This document shows, in pieces, positions 27,564-35,748 of a DNA stretch of 64,000 nucleotides. The position numbers and the translations under genes are program-made. The notes beneath the pieces are model-generated. The model had not been told where the DNA came from and made no database searches. It worked only from the letters and a program-made list of their open reading frames with translations. Positions within the stretch are counted from its first letter, which is position 1. Each line of letters begins with the position of its first letter. Source of the DNA: Bradyrhizobium sp. JYMT SZCCT0428 (GTDB taxonomy: Bacteria > Pseudomonadota > Alphaproteobacteria > Rhizobiales > Xanthobacteraceae); NCBI RefSeq assembly GCF_018131075.1, contig NZ_JAFCLS010000005.1:186001-250000 (forward strand), read 5' to 3'.

Positions 27564-28637
27564 ATGTTCAAGTTGCTTGATGGTTCGCAGACCCTGGGAC
27601 GCGGACCGACCTTTTGGTCCTGCTTCCTTGTCGTGCTGGCAGCTGCGCTGATCTATCCGGTCTTTGCGGACTCCTATGATGTCGGCAACTTCTCCTATTT
27701 CTTCATCTGGATCTTCATGGCGCTCGGTCTCTGCCTGATGTGGGGATATGGCGGCATGCTGTCGTTCGGCCAGACGCTCTTCTTCGGCATTTCAGGTTAC
27801 GCCTATGGCGTGCTGGCCATCAATATGGGAGGTGGATCGACGACGATCGTCGCGCTCGTCCTGTCGATCATCATTGCGATGATCGCGGCCGGTATCCTCG
27901 GCTACTTCATGATCTGGGGCGGCATCAGCGGAATCTTCTTTGGTATCGTGACCCTGTCGGCGACGCTGGTGCTGGCGTTCTTCCTTGGGCAGACGGCCGG
28001 GCCGGAATGGCGTATCGGCTCCGCACGGCTGAACGGCTTCAACGGCATGAAGGGCATGGATCCGCTTGCCATCGGCGATTTCTACATCGAGGGGGTTGCG
28101 CTTTATTACGTGATGGTGGCGCTGATCGTGATCGTTTACCTCGCGCTGCGTATGCTGGTCAATTCGCGTATCGGCAACGTGATCGTCGCCACGCGTGAGA
28201 ACCCGCAGCGCGCCGAAATGCTCGGCTACGATGTCCGCAAATATCAATTGCTCACATTCACCATCGGAAGCGGGCTCGCGGGCTTAAGTGGCGCCCTCTA
28301 CACGTCCTGGGGTCAATTCATCACCCCATCGAGCATCGGGTTGCCGGCGGCCGCCATGCCAATTGTGTGGGTCGCATTCTCCGGGCGCAGCGACCTGACG
28401 GCAACGCTGGTCGGCTCGTTCCTGCTGCTGTTCGGCTTTCAGACCATCACGGTTTATAGCCAGCAGGCCGCGCTGGTGCTGATGGGAGCCCTTCTGCTAG
28501 CGACGGTGATGTTGGCGCCGCAGGGCTTTGTGCTTGGTGTCGGAAAGCTTGTCGCGGATCGATGGAGCGCGCGCCGGCAGCGCAGCTCGAAACTCGCTTT
28601 GGCGGATACCAGCCGCCTGCAACCGGACGAGACCTAA
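27564..28637 (+). CDS. LIV-type ABC transporter permease (LivM/UrtC-like)
   Basis: 357 aa second permease. ATG 27564 follows GGGAG, 12 bases after the previous stop; TTG 27561 is a weaker choice. About nine hydrophobic segments; family motif GYGGMLSFGQTLFFGISGYA, then RIGNVIVATRENPQRAEMLGYDV and ITPSSIGLPAAAMPIVWVAF. The C-terminal cytoplasmic tail is charged. The operon continues directly into the ATPase genes. Confidence 0.9.
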   Translation: MFKLLDGSQTLGRGPTFWSCFLVVLAAALIYPVFADSYDVGNFSYFFIWIFMALGLCLMWGYGGMLSFGQTLFFGISGYAYGVLAINMGGGSTTIVALVLSIIIAMIAAGILGYFMIWGGISGIFFGIVTLSATLVLAFFLGQTAGPEWRIGSARLNGFNGMKGMDPLAIGDFYIEGVALYYVMVALIVIVYLALRMLVNSRIGNVIVATRENPQRAEMLGYDVRKYQLLTFTIGSGLAGLSGALYTSWGQFITPSSIGLPAAAMPIVWVAFSGRSDLTATLVGSFLLLFGFQTITVYSQQAALVLMGALLLATVMLAPQGFVLGVGKLVADRWSARRQRSSKLALADTSRLQPDET

Positions 28638-28639
28638 CC

Positions 28640-29359
28640 ATGGCGCTGGTCGATGTGAAGGGTGTGACAAAACGTTTCGGTGGACTGACCGCCGTTTCCG
28701 ATGTCGACCTGACCGTGAATGTCGGCGAGGTGCACTGTCTGATCGGTCCCAACGGGGCCGGGAAGAGCACATTGTTCAAGCTGATTGTCGGTCTTTATCC
28801 GCCGACCAGGGGCACGATCCTGTTCGACTCGATCGACATCACCGAAGAGCGACCTTTTGCCCGGGTGCAACGGGGCATGAGCATCAAGATGCAGGCGCCC
28901 AGCGTCTTCAAGGAGCTGCCGGTCCGGCAAAATATCCAGATCGCGCTTCAGAAACGCCTTTCCGGCGCCAAACGGGTCGTTGAGGAAGATCGGCTGCTCG
29001 AGCTTCTCAATCTGGCGCCGGACAGCGGCAAGCTCGCCGGGGCTCTCTCGCATGGCCAGCAGCAATGGCTCGAGATCGGGATGGCGCTGGCATTGCAGCC
29101 GCAGCTTCTGCTTCTGGATGAGCCGACGGCCGGCATGTCGCCGGAGGAGACCTTCAGGACGGGTGAACTCATCCAGTCACTCAACGCCGAAGGCATGACG
29201 GTCCTGGTCGTCGAGCACGATATGGCGTTTGTGCGTCAGATCGCCCAACGCGTAACGGTGCTGCATCTCGGCAAGATCTTTGCGCGCGGAAGTCTTGAGG
29301 CGATCATTCAGGACGAGAAAGTAGCCGAAATTTACCTGGGCAAGACACATGTCCACTGA
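28640..29359 (+). CDS. ABC transporter ATP-binding protein (LivG/UrtD-like)
   Basis: 239 aa. ATG 28640 lies two bases after the permease stop and gives the usual N-terminus (MALVDVKGVTKRFGGLTAVS); upstream in-frame starts inside the permease gene are rejected. Walker A GPNGAGKST, Q-loop region MSIKMQAPSVF, signature ALSHGQQQWLEIG (LSHGQ instead of LSGGQ, as in UrtD-type ATPases), and Walker B LLLLDEPTAGMSPEET. The LSHGQ variant supports the amide/urea transporter assignment over true branched-chain amino-acid uptake. Confidence 0.9.
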   Translation: MALVDVKGVTKRFGGLTAVSDVDLTVNVGEVHCLIGPNGAGKSTLFKLIVGLYPPTRGTILFDSIDITEERPFARVQRGMSIKMQAPSVFKELPVRQNIQIALQKRLSGAKRVVEEDRLLELLNLAPDSGKLAGALSHGQQQWLEIGMALALQPQLLLLDEPTAGMSPEETFRTGELIQSLNAEGMTVLVVEHDMAFVRQIAQRVTVLHLGKIFARGSLEAIIQDEKVAEIYLGKTHVH

Positions 29360-30059
29360 TCGAATCCTTGAACTGTCGGAACTCTGGGCGGGTTACGGCG
29401 CCACGCCGATCCTCCAGGGCGTGAACATGACGATCTCCCGCGGCGAGATTGTTGGCGTGATCGGCCGCAACGGAGTAGGCAAGTCGACGCTGATGCGATG
29501 CCTGATCGGGCTCCTTGAAACGTGGCGGGGCACGATCACTTTCATGGACCAGGACATAACACTGCTGCCGGCCGACGCCCGGGCCCGCGCCGGCTTCGGC
29601 TACATCCCGCAGGGACGGGATGTGTTCCCGCAGATGAGCGTCGAGGAGAACCTGCAGGTTGGCGAATTGATCGGCGGACCGAAGGCAAAGAAGCTGCCGG
29701 AACTTGTCTACGAATACTTTCCGCGGTTGAAGGAGCGCCGGCGGCAAATCGCGGGCACCATGTCGGGGGGCGAGCAACAGCAACTCGCCATCGGGCGCGC
29801 TCTGATCGGAAACCCGACGCTGATGATTCTCGACGAGCCGTCCGAGGGCGTGCAGCCGTCGATCGTGCAGCACATCTGCGAAGCGTTGAAGTCGTTCCGC
29901 ACTGAACTTGGGACGACGATCGTTTTCGTCGAGCAAAATCTCGATACGATCATGGCGATCGCCGAGCGGTGCTACATCATGGAGAAGGGCAAGATCACGC
30001 GATCGCTGACCGGCGAGGACGTGACAGCGGACAATGTCCGTGCGCAGCTGTTGTTGTGA
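29349..30059 (+). CDS. ABC transporter ATP-binding protein (LivF/UrtE-like)
   Basis: 236 aa second ATPase, overlapping the previous gene by 11 bases. Walker A GRNGVGKST, Q-loop GYIPQGRDVFPQMSV, signature MSGGEQQQLAIGRAL, Walker B LMILDEPSEGVQPSIVQ. The SEGVQPSI form of the D-loop is the UrtE type. Completes a five-gene importer (binding protein, two permeases, two ATPases). Confidence 0.9.
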   Translation: MSTDRILELSELWAGYGATPILQGVNMTISRGEIVGVIGRNGVGKSTLMRCLIGLLETWRGTITFMDQDITLLPADARARAGFGYIPQGRDVFPQMSVEENLQVGELIGGPKAKKLPELVYEYFPRLKERRRQIAGTMSGGEQQQLAIGRALIGNPTLMILDEPSEGVQPSIVQHICEALKSFRTELGTTIVFVEQNLDTIMAIAERCYIMEKGKITRSLTGEDVTADNVRAQLLL

Positions 30060-30136
30060 TGCGCGTAGCGTTTGGCGAGCAACTTGCTCGAAAGCAAGAG
30101 CCGCCCAAAATCCGGTAGACAGGGAAGGAATCGAAC

Positions 30137-30898
30137 ATGGATTTAGGACTCAAGGGAGCCAAGGTTCTCGTCACGGGCAGCACCAGGGGGATCGGCAGGG
30201 CGATAGCCGAAACCTTCGTGGCCGAGGGTGCCAGTGTCGGCATATGTTCCCGCAATCAGGCGGGCGTGGATAGCGCCGTCGCAGCGCTCAAGGCAAAAGG
30301 CGCTGCGGCCTTTGGCGGCGCGCTCGATGTGTCCGATGGTGCGGCTCTCAAGGCCTGGGTGAACGATATGGCAGCGAAACTCGGCGGCGTCGATGTCGTC
30401 GTCGCCAATGTCAGCGCGCTTTCCATCGGGCAGGACGAGGAGAGCTGGGAGAAGGAATTCTCCACGGATATGATGGGAACGGTACGCCTGGTGAATGCCG
30501 CGATGCCATATCTCGAGAAAAGCGCTGCGGGAGCGATCGTGACGATCTCCAGCGTCTCGGGCCGGGAGGTGGATTTCGCGAGCGGCCCGTACGGCACTTT
30601 CAAGGCCGCGATCATCCATTATACGCAGGGCCTGGCCAACCAATTGGCCGGCAAGGGCATACGGGCCAATTCCGTGTCTCCGGGCAACACCTATTTCGAA
30701 GGCGGGGTCTGGAACATGATCAAGGACAACAATCCCGAACTGTACAAGACCGCGCTGGCGCTCAATCCGACCGGCCGGATGGGCACGCCGCAGGAGATGG
30801 CGAACGGCGTCGTGTTTCTTGCGAGCCGCGCCGCAAGCTTTATCACCGGAACGAACCTTGTCGTGGACGGGGCCTTGACGCGCGGCGTCCAGTTCTAG
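30137..30898 (+). CDS. short-chain dehydrogenase/reductase
   Basis: 253 aa classical SDR. ATG 30137 behind GGGAAGGAATCG. NAD(P)-binding TGSTRGIGRAIAE at the N-terminus and NVSA region. The catalytic residues are atypical: serine in ISSVSGREVD is present, and the usual Tyr-x-x-x-Lys reads YGTFKAAI, which is intact. The C-terminus has FITGTNLVVDGALTRG. Substrate is unknown; between transporter and second amidase it could process an alcohol or keto product of the amide pathway. Seventy-seven bases separate it from the ATPase. Confidence 0.85.
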   Translation: MDLGLKGAKVLVTGSTRGIGRAIAETFVAEGASVGICSRNQAGVDSAVAALKAKGAAAFGGALDVSDGAALKAWVNDMAAKLGGVDVVVANVSALSIGQDEESWEKEFSTDMMGTVRLVNAAMPYLEKSAAGAIVTISSVSGREVDFASGPYGTFKAAIIHYTQGLANQLAGKGIRANSVSPGNTYFEGGVWNMIKDNNPELYKTALALNPTGRMGTPQEMANGVVFLASRAASFITGTNLVVDGALTRGVQF

Positions 30899-30915
30899 CC
30901 GTGGCGGGTGTCGAT

Positions 30916-32319
30916 ATGTCTGCGGATGAGCTGCACTACAAATCCATATCCGAACTCTCCGAACTGTTTCGGCGCAGGGAGCTGTTGCCGTCGGAGGTTA
31001 CCGAAGCGGCGTTGAACCGTATCGGCAAGCTCGATGGAATCCTGCACGGATATGCCGTTGTTCTGGCGGAGCGGGCCATGGCGCAGGCAAAGCAACACGA
31101 CAGCGAGATCGCCAAGGGCATCTGGCGCGGCCCCCTTCATGGCGTACCGATCGGCTTGAAAGACCTGTGCTACACGACGTTTGCGCCGACCGCAGGCGGC
31201 ACGAGGATTCATGCGAAGTTCGTGCCGCCGTTCAATGCGACGATCGTTGACCGGCTTGAGCGCGCCGGCGCCGTCACGCTCGGAAAGCTCAAGATGACGG
31301 AAGGTGCCTATACCAGCCATCATCCGGACGAGCAGGCGCCGCTCAATCCCTGGAACGCCAACTACTGGGTCGGCTCTTCATCGAGCGGATCGGGCGTCGC
31401 AACCTCTGCCGGGCTTTGCTACGGATCGATCGGCAGCGACACCGGCGGTTCGATCAGGTTTCCATCGGCGACGTGCGGGTTGACCGGAATCAAGCCGACA
31501 TGGGGCCGCGTGAGTCGATACGGCGTTTTCCCGTTGGCGGACTCGCTCGATCATGTCGGTCCGATGTGCCGAAGTGCGGCGGATGCCGCTGCGATGCTGG
31601 GCGTCATCGCAGGCGCGGATGCAAACGATCCAACCGCCTTGCGGGCTCCGGTTCCAAACTATCTGGTTCGGATTGCAGATGGCGTGCGCGGTCTCAGGAT
31701 TGGCGTCGATCGCAAATACACGCAAGAAGGCGTGGATGCACAGGTTGTAGCCGCCTTGCTGGAAGCCGAGCGCACGTTGGCGGATCTCGGCGCAGAAATC
31801 CGTGAGGTTCGATTCCCCTCTTACGAGAAGCTCGTCAGTCATTGGATACCGATGTGCTCGGTGGAGACCGCGGAAGCTCACCTGGAGACGTATCCGTCGC
31901 GCAGGTCCGAGTACGGCCCGGACCTGGCGCAGTTGATCGAACAGGGCAGATCGGTAAGCGGTGTCGAGATCGCAGCCATTCATCACGAGCGGCTGAAGTT
32001 CTCCGGCAGCCTGGCGGCAATGTTCGAGGACATCGACCTGTTGCTCGTCCCCACGATGCCCATGCCGATTCCGACGCTTGCAAAGATGAGTGAGTACGGC
32101 GCTGATCCCGGTGTGTTGTTGAGTATTCTGCGGTTCACAGCCGTATTCGATTTCAGTGGCAGCCCGACGATTACGCTGCCTGCGGGGATAGCTTCAGATC
32201 AGATGCCGCTGAGCATGCAACTGGTCGGTCGCCATCTTTCCGAGGAGGTGCTTGCGCGCGCCGCACACGCCTTTCAGTCAGCGACGGACTGGCATACAGG
32301 GCGGCCTCCCATCGGATGA
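30916..32319 (+). CDS. amidase (amidase signature family), second copy
   Basis: 467 aa. GTG 30901 (472 aa) is an alternative start; neither has a good Shine-Dalgarno and the gene begins within 20 bases of the SDR stop, so coupling is likely. Triad residues are present: Lys in PIGLKDLCY, cis-Ser in SSSSGSGVATSAG, nucleophile in GSDTGGSIRFPSA. Long stretches align with the first amidase (RVSRYG, DHVGPM, MLGVIAGADANDPTA), so they are paralogues at opposite ends of the amide gene set, probably with different amide preferences. Confidence 0.9.
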   Translation: MSADELHYKSISELSELFRRRELLPSEVTEAALNRIGKLDGILHGYAVVLAERAMAQAKQHDSEIAKGIWRGPLHGVPIGLKDLCYTTFAPTAGGTRIHAKFVPPFNATIVDRLERAGAVTLGKLKMTEGAYTSHHPDEQAPLNPWNANYWVGSSSSGSGVATSAGLCYGSIGSDTGGSIRFPSATCGLTGIKPTWGRVSRYGVFPLADSLDHVGPMCRSAADAAAMLGVIAGADANDPTALRAPVPNYLVRIADGVRGLRIGVDRKYTQEGVDAQVVAALLEAERTLADLGAEIREVRFPSYEKLVSHWIPMCSVETAEAHLETYPSRRSEYGPDLAQLIEQGRSVSGVEIAAIHHERLKFSGSLAAMFEDIDLLLVPTMPMPIPTLAKMSEYGADPGVLLSILRFTAVFDFSGSPTITLPAGIASDQMPLSMQLVGRHLSEEVLARAAHAFQSATDWHTGRPPIG

Positions 32320-32560
32320 TGTGTTGGCTGTGGGCACACCGTGCACGGCCTATTATTTCTCAGCAGTGCAGCCAACCGTTATCGATGTCGTGTCTACTCG
32401 CGCCCCCCAAAATATGACGACGGCTTCCAGAGCTCGTTCCGAAGCGAAATTGCGAAGGGAGTAACCGAGCTCGATTCCAAGCCCGCCGACTACGATTTTG
32501 CAGCTAAGCCTGCCGATGCCTCTGCACCACCCAAAATGACGCCGCGGATTGCGGGTCCTG

Positions 32561-32626
32561 CGTGTGCACCGAGACATCAAACCAGGTACAAGCGTGTGCA
32601 ATTTCGTCTAGTTTGGGGTGCACACG
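32561..32626. repeat. inverted CGTGTGCACC motifs
   Basis: CGTGTGCACC at 32561-32570 is repeated inverted as GGTGCACACG at 32617-32626. A further GTGTGCACgatGTGTGCACC pair occurs in the diverged repeat just downstream. Could be a protein-binding or recombination site; purely a sequence observation. Confidence 0.4.
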
Positions 32627-32704
32627 TTCGGTATTCATCCCAATGAGAGAGTAAGATAAGCTGTTGAAATATCAAGACTATCGCTTTTCCGTTGCACCCA
32701 TGAT

Positions 32705-32930
32705 GGATTGGAGCGAGAATTCAAGTTTTCCAATAAGTTAGCAGGCGCCGTGTGCACGATGTGTGCACCGAGAGATCAAAGAAAATCTAGCGACAACCAA
32801 CGCAAGCAGACTGGATCGAACGCGCTGCGGTGTCAGCGGCGTGTCGATGTTTCGGATCCGCAGGCTGCGGGTTTGCACCGCTCAGTCGCTAAGGGTTCAA
32901 TTCGCGGAATGAACGGCTATGAAATATGTT
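32705..32930 (+). repeat. diverged direct repeat, left copy
   Basis: Shares a conserved core with 41134-41355: ATTGGAGCGAGA, CAGTTAG-like spacing, then GTGTGCACGATGTGTGCACC followed by AGAGATCAAAGAAAATCTA. About 150 bases later both copies carry TCAATTCGCG-AATGA. The copies bracket the serine recombinase, the broken HlyD gene, the MFS fragment and the caspase/OmpA pair. Likely either element ends or copies of a small repeat. Confidence 0.55.
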
Positions 32931-33216
32931 GAGGCGCGCTCGGCCTCGGCCACCGGCCGACTTCTTCCATAACATCTCATACGCGAAATGCGGTTCGCGC
33001 TTTTCTCAAAACGCTCCGGCTGGCGCGCTCTTCAGTACATCGGCGGTTTCGAATCGAACCGAGAACGCCGCTGCTGTCAGATGCCATCGTGATCGCCGAC
33101 ATGTCGCGTTCAGACCGTGGTACAATTCGGCGAGGTCGACGCTCCGGAGCGTAAGAAGCTGTCGCCCTTCGAAGACTTGCGCGCCGAGTTCGCGCTGCCA
33201 GCCAGCCTATCCGCAT

Positions 33217-33333
33217 TCATAGTGGGGGCGGTATCCAAAGAAAGCCGAGAGCAATCACCGCAAGAAGGGCGACGATAATAACGGCGGTGATGGCGCCGGC
33301 CGTAATCTTGGCATTTTCATTTCTAACGGGCAC
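33217..33333 (-). CDS. 38-aa single-TM peptide
   Basis: GTG 33333 to TGA 33217, 38 codons, not longer than a typical leader-sized gene. It is almost entirely one hydrophobic helix (ITAVIIVALLAVIALGFLW) ending IPPPL, with a charged N-terminus (PVRNENAK). AAAGG lies six bases before the GTG. The start overlaps the last 11 bases of the upstream 66-aa gene, so the two look translationally coupled. Function unknown. Confidence 0.5.
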   Translation of the reverse strand: MPVRNENAKITAGAITAVIIVALLAVIALGFLWIPPPL

Positions 33334-33523
33334 CGGCAACCTTTCTCACAATCTGGTATCCGTTGGCCGCGAGATCCTGAAGGATTGCTCTGGCGATGTG
33401 AGTGCTCTGGTCCGGCGCGATCCACTCATAGTCGAGGTTCGGGCCACCATCACCTTCGGGATACTTTATGAAGGCCGTGTGGATCGCGTTGGTGATGAGA
33501 ATTTCGACAGCCTGGTCTGACAT
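33323..33523 (-). CDS. 66-aa conserved-looking hypothetical protein
   Basis: ATG 33523 behind GGAGG at good spacing; an upstream in-frame start at 33535 lacks this. Sequence is soluble and amphipathic (MSDQAVEILITNAIHTAFIK, then DYEWIAPDQSTHIARAILQD). I recall similar short proteins in Bradyrhizobium, but no function. It precedes a 38-aa membrane peptide and diverges from the recombinase. Confidence 0.65.
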   Translation of the reverse strand: MSDQAVEILITNAIHTAFIKYPEGDGGPNLDYEWIAPDQSTHIARAILQDLAANGYQIVRKVAGAR

Positions 33524-33653
33524 TGGTGCCTCCAATATTCGGAAAGTCTAGCACTAACTGAGGTCAATATTGGCGCGATTTCATAACGGCCAGGAAACGC
33601 CATTCCGCCACGGTACCAGTGTCGACGGCGATCTTGCAAAGCAGAGCCATACA

Positions 33654-35339
33654 ATGGCAGCCAATGCGCTCGTGGTTCGAAACGTCCAATTGCCGAGATC
33701 ACAAAGCGGCCATCGCGCCGCACAGTATGTACGCATGTCCACCGACAAGCAGCGATATTCTATTCAGAATCAGGCCGCTGTCATAGGGGCATATGCGCAT
33801 GCTCATGATCTGACGATTGTTCGAACCTACCCCGACGAAGGTGAAAGCGGACTTCAGCTAAAAAATAGGCCTGGCTTGAAGCAGCTGCTCGATGACGTTA
33901 GCAGCGGGCACGCCGACTTTGCGCACGTACTTGTATACGATGTAAGTCGATGGGGACGCTTCCAGGACGTTGATGAAAGCGCTTACTACGAGTACGTCTG
34001 TAAGAAAGCGGGCATTAAAGTCGCGTATTGCGCCGAGCAGTTCGACAATGATGGCAGCATGCTCTCAAGCATCGTCAAGAACCTTAAGAGGGTGATGGCA
34101 GCGGAATATAGCCGCGAGCTATCTGTAAAAGTGCACGCGGGTGTCTGCCGCTTCGTGCGAATGGGATTCAGGTTCGGCGCCCCGACCGGCTACGCTCTGC
34201 GGCGAGAATTGGTCGATGAGAAGCTGCAGTCAAAGGGGGTATTGAACGATGGCGACCGCAAGTATCTCATCACCGACCATGTCAGACTGCGGCCCGGCGC
34301 AGCCGACGAGGTCCGGGTGGTGAGGTGGATCTTCCAGCAATTCCTGGAGTTGAAGTCCGAAACGGCCATTGCGCGAGAACTCAATCGGAAATTCATACCC
34401 ACTAACTCGAAAGAGCCGTGGAATCGCGCTCAGATAGGTAGAATTCTCAGGAACGAAAACTACATCGGAAATCTCATCTACAACCGTCAATCGTTCAAGC
34501 TACGAGAGAAGAAGGTAAGCAACCCGCCCGATCTCTGGATCAGAAGCGAGGGCTGTCTCGAACCGATTGTTCAGCCAGAGGTGTTCTTCAAGGTAAGGAA
34601 GACGATATTAGATCGTCGCGTTGATATTTCGGAGGCAGAGATGTTGACGCGCCTGCGTCGAACGCTGCTGAAGCGAGGGCGCCTTAGTCCGGCAATTATC
34701 AACGCAACGGTGGGTGTTCCCTGCGCTAAAACCTACATTGATCATTTCGGCAGCCTGCGCCAAGCCTACAGCCTCGTGGGCTATACGTCCAAGCGTGACT
34801 GCAACCACATCGATACTCGGCAACGGTGGCTCGACCTGTTTGCTGGGCTTGCAGCGCAGTTAGCAGATGCGTTCCGAAACGCATCCGTCCGCTTCGCGTT
34901 CGGTGGAGGTCCGGATTGCTTGCTCGTAAACAAGGAGGGTGTGTCCTTTTTTTTGGCGCGGTGGCATGGGGGGGAGCAAGAGACGTTCGCTCCGCATTGG
35001 TCTATCAAGCGTCGGGTTGGTACGCCCGAGGGGTGGATCGTTGCGGTCAGATTGGGTGAGCGGAATGAAGCTGTGCTCGACTATCTCTTGTTTCGAACCA
35101 CGGACATGACGGGATCGTTGACGAGATTTACGGAAATGGCCCGCTTGCCTCATGGGCCGGAGAGTTTCGAAACCTTCGATGCGCTGGTGAAATCACTCAT
35201 TCGGCGTCTAACCAGGCTAGGCCGTGCTTCGCCAGCCAGGCCAGCGCAACGGAAAAAGCCACTGAAATCAACCCGGTCCAAAGAAAAGACCGACCACGCG
35301 CGGCATTCAGGGAGCGCAAATCCAGATAGGCCCCGATGA
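33654..35339 (+). CDS. large serine recombinase (resolvase-invertase superfamily)
   Basis: Site-specific recombinase of 561 aa (ATG 33654; an open frame from TTG 33570 would add 28 residues ahead of the domain). Catalytic Ser29 sits in YVRMSTDKQ, followed by conserved residues in VYDVSRWGRF and KRVMAAEYSRELS. The recombinase (zinc-ribbon-side) domain has GFRFGAPTGYALRRE and RILRNENYIGNLIYNR. The C-terminal half (from about 330) is atypical: there is no clear Cys4 zinc ribbon or long coiled coil, and VKSLIRRLTRLGRASPARPA looks low complexity. The last about 140 bases overlap an antisense gene, so the original stop may have been lost. Likely an integrase of the degraded region around it. Confidence 0.82.
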   Translation: MAANALVVRNVQLPRSQSGHRAAQYVRMSTDKQRYSIQNQAAVIGAYAHAHDLTIVRTYPDEGESGLQLKNRPGLKQLLDDVSSGHADFAHVLVYDVSRWGRFQDVDESAYYEYVCKKAGIKVAYCAEQFDNDGSMLSSIVKNLKRVMAAEYSRELSVKVHAGVCRFVRMGFRFGAPTGYALRRELVDEKLQSKGVLNDGDRKYLITDHVRLRPGAADEVRVVRWIFQQFLELKSETAIARELNRKFIPTNSKEPWNRAQIGRILRNENYIGNLIYNRQSFKLREKKVSNPPDLWIRSEGCLEPIVQPEVFFKVRKTILDRRVDISEAEMLTRLRRTLLKRGRLSPAIINATVGVPCAKTYIDHFGSLRQAYSLVGYTSKRDCNHIDTRQRWLDLFAGLAAQLADAFRNASVRFAFGGGPDCLLVNKEGVSFFLARWHGGEQETFAPHWSIKRRVGTPEGWIVAVRLGERNEAVLDYLLFRTTDMTGSLTRFTEMARLPHGPESFETFDALVKSLIRRLTRLGRASPARPAQRKKPLKSTRSKEKTDHARHSGSANPDRPR

Positions 35340-35421
35340 ACGTTCCGTAGTTCCTTTTGAAGCTGCCGTTCAGTTTGGATATTTCGACTAGTTCTGAAGA
35401 CCTACCGAGATGTTCAGACAT
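35197..35421 (-). CDS. small membrane protein overlapping the recombinase 3' end
   Basis: 74 aa. ATG 35421 has GGAGCC upstream. N-terminal soluble part (EHLGRSSELVEISKLNGSFK) then a hydrophobic helix (FLWTGLISVAFSVALAWLAK). The protein reads like a real gene, while the recombinase residues over the same bases are Arg/Pro/Ser-rich, suggesting that this strand is the constrained one here. Function unknown. Confidence 0.5.
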   Translation of the reverse strand: MSEHLGRSSELVEISKLNGSFKRNYGTFIGAYLDLRSLNAARGRSFLWTGLISVAFSVALAWLAKHGLAWLDAE

Positions 35422-35748
35422 TGAGCTGGCTCCGTATGCGACTGCTAGACCACCGCTTCATAAACCAGTGATTTGCCCGACGAGGCAAGTAGAGTTTTAC
35501 GATTTGCAGAAATTTTACCGAGCCTCCATGTTCCCCGCAGAGGGCCCGTGTGGCCCGTGCCGACCATACGGCCCCAGAGGGCTTACGTGGTGGCCTAGGA
35601 GGGCGGCCGAGCCTTATCGTGCCGTCTGATAAAGGCCGCTCCTGGGCACTTGCTCGGAGGTCCCAAGGACGAGGTGCTGGCCAAGGTGCTGCGGCGCGAG
35701 GGGCCTGTCAGCGCGCCCAAAGTTGTTCAGGCCGTCCAGGGATGAGCG
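35422..35748. other. intergenic region before the HlyD pseudogene
   Basis: No supported gene. The upstream ABC or protease-exporter gene expected before an HlyD adaptor is missing, so this may be a deletion joint. A promoter for the small antisense membrane gene presumably lies at the left. Confidence 0.4.

Larger units (their letters stand above)
32320..33216. other. gene-poor stretch, left side of the recombinase region
   Basis: About 900 bases with no convincing gene. Contents recognised: inverted GTGTGCACC-type motifs (32561-32626) and one copy of a diverged repeat (32705-32930). A short coding-like remnant may exist near 33120-33210 (VVQFGEVDAPERKKLSPFED), but it has no start or known family. 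Base composition is lower in GC than the flanking operon. Confidence 0.5.
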
